Source: Candidatus Woesearchaeota archaeon (lineage in GTDB: Archaea; Nanobdellota; Nanobdellia; Woesearchaeales; BS150m-G63). Taken from it: a DNA stretch of 8,526 nt. The position numbers and the translations under genes were made by a program. The notes beneath the pieces were generated by a model. The model did no database searches and had not been told where the DNA came from. It worked only from the letters and a program-made list of their open reading frames with translations. The DNA lies in assembly GCA_019322735.1 (NCBI GenBank), contig JAHWIG010000020.1:1-8526 (forward strand). The letters are read 5' to 3'. Each line of letters begins with the position of its first letter. Position 1 is the first letter of the stretch. This document shows positions 4,953-8,526 of this stretch, in pieces.

Positions 4953-5360
4953 TTAATATTTTTTGGGTTGATAATTTAATATTATCTTTAAATCCCTGCA
5001 ACTATTCGGTTCTTTTATATTATAATTTACAAGTTTATTCTTTTCATAAAAACACTTTATTTTTTCTTCGAGTATTACTATAGGGCTGGTTCCTGCCATA
5101 CTATTAGATTTAGAGAATCTTTCCCATGCCAAATTTAACATGGAATGGTATGCCTGAATATTATCCTTAGTTACAGGATCATAACCAAATAAATCCCCTT
5201 CAATACCACTTGTCATCCTTTCAAGAGTTTCTTTTTGATTTCTATAACTTTTATCACTATAAAGATTTATTTTCTCATCTATCATCTTTAACTTTGTTAT
5301 CTCTCTCTCTTTCAATGCTTCACTAATAAGATTTATTTTCCCATCTGTCATCTTATCCAT
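4953..5360 (-). CDS. Orphan helical protein (135 aa)
   Basis: Not recognised. The first ~60 residues are charged and helical. The centre has FGYDPVTKDNIQAYHSMLNLAWERF, which looks like a loop followed by an amphipathic helix. The C-terminus (SPIVILEEKIKCFYEK) is partly hydrophobic and resembles the 34-residue ORF that follows. I choose the ATG at 5360: it has GGAG 6 bases upstream. The reading frame can be extended 5 codons to a TTG at 5375, but the ribosome site lies inside that extension, so the longer form is unlikely. There is no signal peptide or membrane segment. A TATA box lies about 75 bases upstream. The small ORF downstream is probably on the same transcript. Confidence 0.6.
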   Translation of the reverse strand: MDKMTDGKINLISEALKEREITKLKMIDEKINLYSDKSYRNQKETLERMTSGIEGDLFGYDPVTKDNIQAYHSMLNLAWERFSKSNSMAGTSPIVILEEKIKCFYEKNKLVNYNIKEPNSCRDLKIILNYQPKKY

Positions 5361-5365
5361 TTTTA

Positions 5366-5369
5366 TCTC
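5366..5369 (-). promoter_or_regulatory. Shine-Dalgarno site deciding the start at 5360
   Basis: The minus strand reads AAGGAGAT, with GGAG 6 bases before the ATG at 5360. It rules in the internal ATG over the upstream in-frame TTG at 5375. Confidence 0.6.
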
Positions 5370-5429
5370 CTTCAAGTTTATATTTATTTTAATTGTAACT
5401 TTCCCCTATCAAAATTATAGTGATTATAC

Positions 5430-5437
5430 TTTATAAA
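5430..5437 (-). promoter_or_regulatory. TATA box of the 135-residue orphan gene
   Basis: A perfect TTTATAAA on the minus strand, predicting a start near 5408 and a leader of about 48 bases that contains the GGAG ribosome site. It lies just beyond the AMP phosphorylase stop, so the orphan gene is probably transcribed separately from the upstream operon. Confidence 0.55.
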
Positions 5438-5474
5438 TCTTTTGTTTATTTAACCACTAATAAGTGACAATATG

Positions 5475-6968
5475 TTAATAGAAATAAACGGCACCAATAT
5501 CTTTATAGGTATTAACAGAAAACTTTAATTTATCCTTATTATTTGCATAAATAGTGAATAATGGCAGTCCTTTTTTCACTTTAGAATTCTTCTTAACTCT
5601 TAAATAGACTCCAGCTTCCTTATCATGCGGAGCACCAGCTCCCCTAGCTATTCTGCTTATTAATTTATTATCAATATGCTTTATCTTACCAGATTTAGTT
5701 GATCTGACAACATATTTAAACCGAGCTAATTTAATCTTAGAAGGATCAATTTCCTTTCCCTTTTGAGCCTTAACAATCTCCATAAACTTCTTATAAGCTT
5801 TACCAGATTCAATAATCTTCAAAGCCATTGCATTTCCTTTCCCTTTTTTAGCTTTCTTTCCCATCTCAAGCATCAATCCAGCTAACTCAACAGATTTTTT
5901 CTTTAAATCGGAAGGGGCGCATTCATGATTCCTTAACACATACAACACATCTCTTGCTTCCAAAACAGGCCCAAGACCATTTCCAATGGGCTCAGATCCG
6001 TCTGTAAGAACAACTTTCATATACATTCCAAGTTTTCTTCCAATAACTTCAAAATTCTTCTTCAAATTTATTGCCCTTCCTCTAGATTCTATCTTAGCTC
6101 CTTTTCCAACAGGAATATCTACAAGAACATGAGTAGCAGAAACAGATGCTTTTTTAGCTAATATACTTGCCAATAACTGGCTTCTAGCATCTAAATTAAG
6201 CGGATGCTCAACCCTGATTACCTTATCATCTGCTGGGGCTAAATTAAGTGAACCCCCCCACACCATACATGCATTAGTCTTTGTAACTATTCTTTTTATT
6301 TGTTTTAGAGAAAAAGAAACAGGAGCAATAACTTCCATAGTATCAGCAGTCCCAGCAGGACTTGTTATTGACCTGGAACTTGTCTTTGGAATGACTAATC
6401 CAGCAGCAGCAATGATTGGAACAACAATCAATGTTGTCCTGTTTCCTGCAACACCGCCAATACAGTGCTTATCAATTATAATCTTCTTTCTTAAATGCAA
6501 TATGTCCCCTGTCCTAATCATTGCCTTAGTTAAAAAAGCAGTTTCTTTTGCATCAGTAATCTGTGTATAGAATGCTGAAACAAAATAAGCTAATTCAGCA
6601 TCACTCAATCTATTTTTTACAATATCATCAATTATTTGATTGATCTCTTTTTCATTTAATCTCTCGCCATCTAATTTCTTTCGTATAAAAGCAATGGATT
6701 TTGGTTTTTCAACAAGATGTAAAGAAAGTGTTTGTTTATTTTTTGCATTTAATTCATCAAGTAATTCCTCAAAAAGTCCAATCTTTCCAGGAGGAACAGC
6801 TTTCTTAGATTCAGCAATATCAATAATAGCAACAGACTTTCTTCTGCCTAATGTTAACATTACTCTGTCTCCAGAATGAATATCAAGATATTTAGCATCT
6901 TTACTGTTCAAAATAGCAACTAATGGGCCACCAGTTGCAATATCCATATCTTTTACAATAAACTTCAT
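5475..6968 (-). CDS. deoA: AMP phosphorylase (archaeal DeoA-like)
   Basis: A 497-residue enzyme of the nucleoside phosphorylase class II family, archaeal AMP phosphorylase branch (usually about 500 residues). It converts AMP and phosphate to adenine and ribose 1,5-bisphosphate, the first step of the archaeal pentose bisphosphate (AMP degradation) pathway that leads through R15P isomerase to ribulose 1,5-bisphosphate and type III Rubisco. Residues 1-84 form the N-terminal swivelling domain typical of AMP phosphorylases and absent from bacterial thymidine phosphorylases. Core motifs are intact: DKHCIGGVAGNRTT (166-179), KTSSRSITSPAGTAD (195-209) for phosphate and nucleotide binding, and WGGSLNLAPADD (237-248). 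The ATG has GAGGT 3 bases upstream. It starts 12 bases after the AI-2E-family gene, so the two are co-transcribed. No Rubisco or R15P isomerase gene is in the window. Confidence 0.96.
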   Translation of the reverse strand: MKFIVKDMDIATGGPLVAILNSKDAKYLDIHSGDRVMLTLGRRKSVAIIDIAESKKAVPPGKIGLFEELLDELNAKNKQTLSLHLVEKPKSIAFIRKKLDGERLNEKEINQIIDDIVKNRLSDAELAYFVSAFYTQITDAKETAFLTKAMIRTGDILHLRKKIIIDKHCIGGVAGNRTTLIVVPIIAAAGLVIPKTSSRSITSPAGTADTMEVIAPVSFSLKQIKRIVTKTNACMVWGGSLNLAPADDKVIRVEHPLNLDARSQLLASILAKKASVSATHVLVDIPVGKGAKIESRGRAINLKKNFEVIGRKLGMYMKVVLTDGSEPIGNGLGPVLEARDVLYVLRNHECAPSDLKKKSVELAGLMLEMGKKAKKGKGNAMALKIIESGKAYKKFMEIVKAQKGKEIDPSKIKLARFKYVVRSTKSGKIKHIDNKLISRIARGAGAPHDKEAGVYLRVKKNSKVKKGLPLFTIYANNKDKLKFSVNTYKDIGAVYFY

Positions 6969-6980
6969 ACTACCTCTTTT

Positions 6981-7970
6981 TTAAACTGCAGATTCATACA
7001 TATCTAAATAAATCATAAGCAAAGCCAGAATAACAGGTCCAACAACAATACCAATAAATCCAAGCATATATATTCCGCCAGCAACACCTAATAAAACCAA
7101 GGTTGGATGCAATATAGATCTATCGCCAATTATCTTTGGCCTTATTACATTATCAATACTTGAAATAATAATTGCTCCATATATAAACAATCCAATTCCT
7201 TTCCATATAAGCACAGGATTAGGCAAAAATAGCCCATTAATTATCAAAAATAATCCTGCTGGAGCCCAAATTATGCTTGAGCCAACAAAAGGTATCAGTG
7301 CAGCAAATGCCATAATAAAACCCCACATTATTGGGGAACTGATTCCAAAAAGATAAAATCCTAATGCCCCCAACATTCCTTGAATAAAAGCGATTATTAT
7401 AGTACCAAAGACAACAGCATATACAAGATTGCTTATGTCATTCACTGCCTTTTTCTTATTCTTAGCCCTAATAAACAATATATTAGAAAATCTTTTGCCA
7501 AAAGATTTCCCATCTCTCAACAAAAAGAATGTCAAAAAGATAAAGATAAAGATATTCAATATCTTATTTGCCATTCCTAAAATAAAACCAGAAACCTTAG
7601 AAATAACAAAAGAGCTTATCTTCTCAACATTTTCCTTTATGTAAGTCTTAAAATCCATTCCTAAAACATCTCTTTCAAATTTATTAATCAATTTGCATAC
7701 GGCCCCAGTTTCACATATCTCAAAATCTCCGCTAAGGGCCTGTTTAGTTGTCAAATATGCAACATATGATTCTTGAACAATTGCCTTGACAAGAAATGAG
7801 CCTGGAATAACTATAATAAGCAGAATCAATATCAAAGTTATTAAGGATGATATGCTGTCCTTTTTTACTTTCTTATTTATCCAGTTATTAACAGGATAAA
7901 AAATATAGGAAAAAACAAATGCAGCCAATATAGCAGCAATAAATGGTTTTATGATTAAAAATGCTAACAC
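6981..7970 (-). CDS. AI-2E family (PerM/TqsA-like) membrane transporter
   Basis: A polytopic membrane protein of the AI-2E transporter family (PF01594 type). It has paired N-terminal membrane helices ending in FYPVNNWINKK, then a long hydrophobic hairpin. A soluble stretch with a CETGAVCKL cysteine pair comes next. After it are the family core FIFLTFFLLRDGKSF, the membrane segments from YAVVFGTIIIAFIQG to ALIPFVGSSIIWAP, and a C-terminal VVGPVILALLMIYLD. Known members export small molecules, act as Na+/H+ antiporters or affect autoinducer-2 in bacteria; the archaeal substrate is unknown. Coordinates given begin at the first conventional start, a GTG at 7970 with no ribosome site. The frame is open further upstream, and a GAGGT site stands 7 bases before an in-frame ATT at 8021. 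Starting there adds 17 residues, completes the first membrane helix and gives 346 residues, closer to the family norm. It is first in the unit with AMP phosphorylase. Confidence 0.93.
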   Translation of the reverse strand: MLAFLIIKPFIAAILAAFVFSYIFYPVNNWINKKVKKDSISSLITLILILLIIVIPGSFLVKAIVQESYVAYLTTKQALSGDFEICETGAVCKLINKFERDVLGMDFKTYIKENVEKISSFVISKVSGFILGMANKILNIFIFIFLTFFLLRDGKSFGKRFSNILFIRAKNKKKAVNDISNLVYAVVFGTIIIAFIQGMLGALGFYLFGISSPIMWGFIMAFAALIPFVGSSIIWAPAGLFLIINGLFLPNPVLIWKGIGLFIYGAIIISSIDNVIRPKIIGDRSILHPTLVLLGVAGGIYMLGFIGIVVGPVILALLMIYLDMYESAV

Positions 7971-8018
7971 TAATATAATAAGAAATACGAGGCTTGGTGA
8001 ATATGTCCTAGCTATTTT

Positions 8019-8033
8019 AATTTTGCTTACCTC
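8019..8033 (-). promoter_or_regulatory. Shine-Dalgarno site and likely ATT start of the AI-2E gene
   Basis: GAGGT (8033-8029) is followed after exactly 7 bases by ATT (8021-8019), in frame with the AI-2E coding region. No ATG, GTG or TTG occurs in frame between here and the GTG at 7970. The added residues (IKIARTYSPSLVFLIILV) read like the normal beginning of this family: a short basic lead followed by the first membrane helix. Confidence 0.5.
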
Positions 8034-8054
8034 TTTAATAATAACTTCTTTTTG

Positions 8055-8062
8055 TATTTAAA
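8055..8062 (-). promoter_or_regulatory. TATA box of the AI-2E/AMP phosphorylase unit
   Basis: TTTAAATA on the minus strand predicts a start near 8032, so the mRNA would begin almost at the GAGGT site and run about 11 bases to the ATT. The start cannot be much further downstream without losing the ribosome site. The box lies between this unit and tRNA-Val(UAC). Confidence 0.5.
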
Positions 8063-8075
8063 GCTTTGTAAATGA

Positions 8076-8148
8076 TGGGCCCACCCGGATTCGAACCGGG
8101 GACCTCCGCCTTGTAAAGGCGACGTCATAACCGCTAGACTATGGGCCC
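8076..8148 (-). tRNA. tRNA-Val (anticodon UAC)
   Basis: The cloverleaf on the minus strand has acceptor GGGCCCA/TGGGCCC, a D arm with AGCGG, anticodon stem TCGCC/GGCGG with loop TTTACAA (anticodon UAC), T stem CCCGG/CCGGG with loop TTCGAAT, and discriminator A. There is no intron and no encoded CCA. Together with the GAC gene at 2763-2835, the window carries two of the valine isoacceptors. Confidence 0.96.
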
Positions 8149-8174
8149 ATTAGAAGAAAACAGAATAAAAATAG

Positions 8175-8182
8175 TTTATAAA
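8175..8182 (-). promoter_or_regulatory. TATA box of tRNA-Val(UAC)
   Basis: A perfect TTTATAAA on the minus strand, centred 30 bases upstream of the tRNA 5' end, giving a leader of only a few bases. It shows that the tRNA has its own promoter downstream of rtcB. Confidence 0.65.
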
Positions 8183-8237
8183 TCTTGTGCTTGATGATGA
8201 AATAGCCACTATTTATGCACTAGTGGGGAGAAAAGAT

Positions 8238-8262
8238 AAGTATTTAGCAAAGCAAAATACTT
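8238..8262 (-). terminator. Hairpin terminator overlapping the rtcB stop codon
   Basis: On the minus strand, AAGTATTTTGC and GCTAAATACTT pair over 11 positions with a single T-T mismatch around a TTT loop, followed by ATCTTTTCT. The upstream arm begins in the last bases of the TAA stop. It reads as a transcription terminator for rtcB, placed before the separate tRNA-Val promoter. Confidence 0.5.
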
Positions 8263-8526
8263 ACCCCTTAACACAAATAAGGGGTTTAACCTGCACAACC
8301 TTTTTAGCAACACCGCTGTTATGCATTACATCAACAACTTCAGTGACATCCTTATATGCGCCAGGAGCCTCTTCAGCGACTCCAGAAGGGCTTCTGCTCT
8401 TGATTATAATGCCCTTTTTTTGGATAATTCCTTGATTAAATCAACACCATTCCATTTTCTCTTAGCTTGATGCCTTGACATGAATCTACCTGCACCATGT
8501 ATTGCAGTACCAAATGTTTCTTTCAT
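8261..8526 (-). CDS. rtcB: RtcB RNA-splicing ligase, C-terminal part, with a frameshift
   Basis: The 3' end of a gene whose start lies beyond 8526. RtcB joins 2',3'-cyclic phosphate and 5'-hydroxyl RNA ends using GTP and Mn2+, sealing tRNA halves after intron removal in archaea. The visible part begins [18 protein letters not shown] and holds the HGAGR motif, whose histidine is the guanylylated residue of the family. The frame then breaks: read straight, it stops at 8404-8406 after 40 codons. Shifting frame at the A7 run (minus strand, 8421-8415) restores the rest of the family C-terminus: a GIII strand, [24 protein letters not shown] and the terminal VKG, ending with TAA at 8261-8263. Either one base is missing or two are extra. 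Because both halves are otherwise well preserved, a homopolymer sequencing error, programmed slippage or a very recent mutation are the options. Confidence 0.88.

Noticed and set aside
4953..5375. Longer form of the 135-residue gene starting at TTG (5375)
   Set aside because: The GGAG ribosome site lies inside the five extra codons and is correctly spaced for the ATG at 5360.
5455..5472. Short inverted repeat (CACT/AGTG) after the AMP phosphorylase stop
   Set aside because: The stem is only 4 bp and no T-run follows on the minus strand, so it is not a credible terminator.
6640..6879. 79-codon plus-strand frame
   Set aside because: It is antisense to the AMP phosphorylase, which has a firm family assignment.
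7380..7644. Two overlapping plus-strand frames of 66 and 71 codons
   Set aside because: Both are antisense to the AI-2E membrane protein core, with no start signals.
8238..8262. The palindrome near the rtcB end as an operator or recombination site
   Set aside because: Its place right at the stop codon and the T-rich bases after it fit a terminator better.
8187..8435. Open frame of 82 codons on the plus strand over the rtcB end
   Set aside because: It is antisense to the conserved RtcB C-terminus, has no ribosome site, and its sequence shows no protein-like pattern.
1..8526. CRISPR array, insertion sequence, rRNA, toxin-antitoxin or other defence genes
   Set aside because: I saw no regularly spaced repeats, transposase or nuclease motifs, rRNA-like sequence or recognisable toxin fold in either strand.

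Overview
The window looks like a piece of a small, AT-rich archaeal genome, most plausibly a DPANN-type lineage (Woesearchaeota/Pacearchaeota-like). Five things support this. There is a complete archaeal-type AMP phosphorylase. The 3' end of an RtcB-type RNA ligase gene lies at the right edge. Three tRNA genes lack an encoded CCA. TATA boxes of the TTTATAAA type sit about 25 bases upstream of several ATG codons, which is the geometry of leaderless archaeal transcripts. Oligo-T tracts follow genes in place of strong hairpins. The taxon is inferred from these features only; there is no rRNA or other marker gene.

Layout, left to right. Positions 101-852, minus strand: a lipoprotein of the PEBP (YbhB/YbcL) family, and a 48-residue zinc-ribbon protein of the DUF5679 type followed by a long oligo-T terminator. 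Positions 1006-1705, plus strand: two small orphan genes, the first made of two copies of one ~43-residue unit. Positions 1702-2632, minus strand: a DUF2203 gene followed by two very small genes that share an SRRDY motif. Positions 2689-2835, minus strand: tRNA-Val(GAC) and tRNA-Gly(GCC), 3 bases apart. Positions 2973-4055, plus strand: a transglutaminase-like cysteine protein with an intact Cys/His/Asp triad, and an orphan with an N-terminal membrane segment. Positions 4056-5360, minus strand: a protein with a methyltransferase-like Rossmann pattern, a 34-codon ORF with its own Shine-Dalgarno site, and an orphan whose C-terminus resembles that small ORF. Positions 5475 to about 8021, minus strand: a two-gene unit, AI-2E-family membrane protein then AMP phosphorylase. 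Positions 8076-8148: tRNA-Val(UAC). Positions 8261-8526: the end of rtcB, interrupted by a frameshift at an A7 run.

The right third (5475-8526) is ordinary housekeeping content: nucleotide salvage, transport, tRNA and RNA ligation. The middle (1006-5360) is an accessory-like region of mostly unrecognised small genes, packed tightly and often convergent with no intergenic space. I found no transposase, integrase, CRISPR array or clear defence cassette. The points most worth checking are the rtcB frameshift, a probable non-canonical ATT start on the AI-2E gene, the SRRDY protein pair, the internally duplicated 113-residue protein, and the 34-codon ORF resembling its neighbour's C-terminus.
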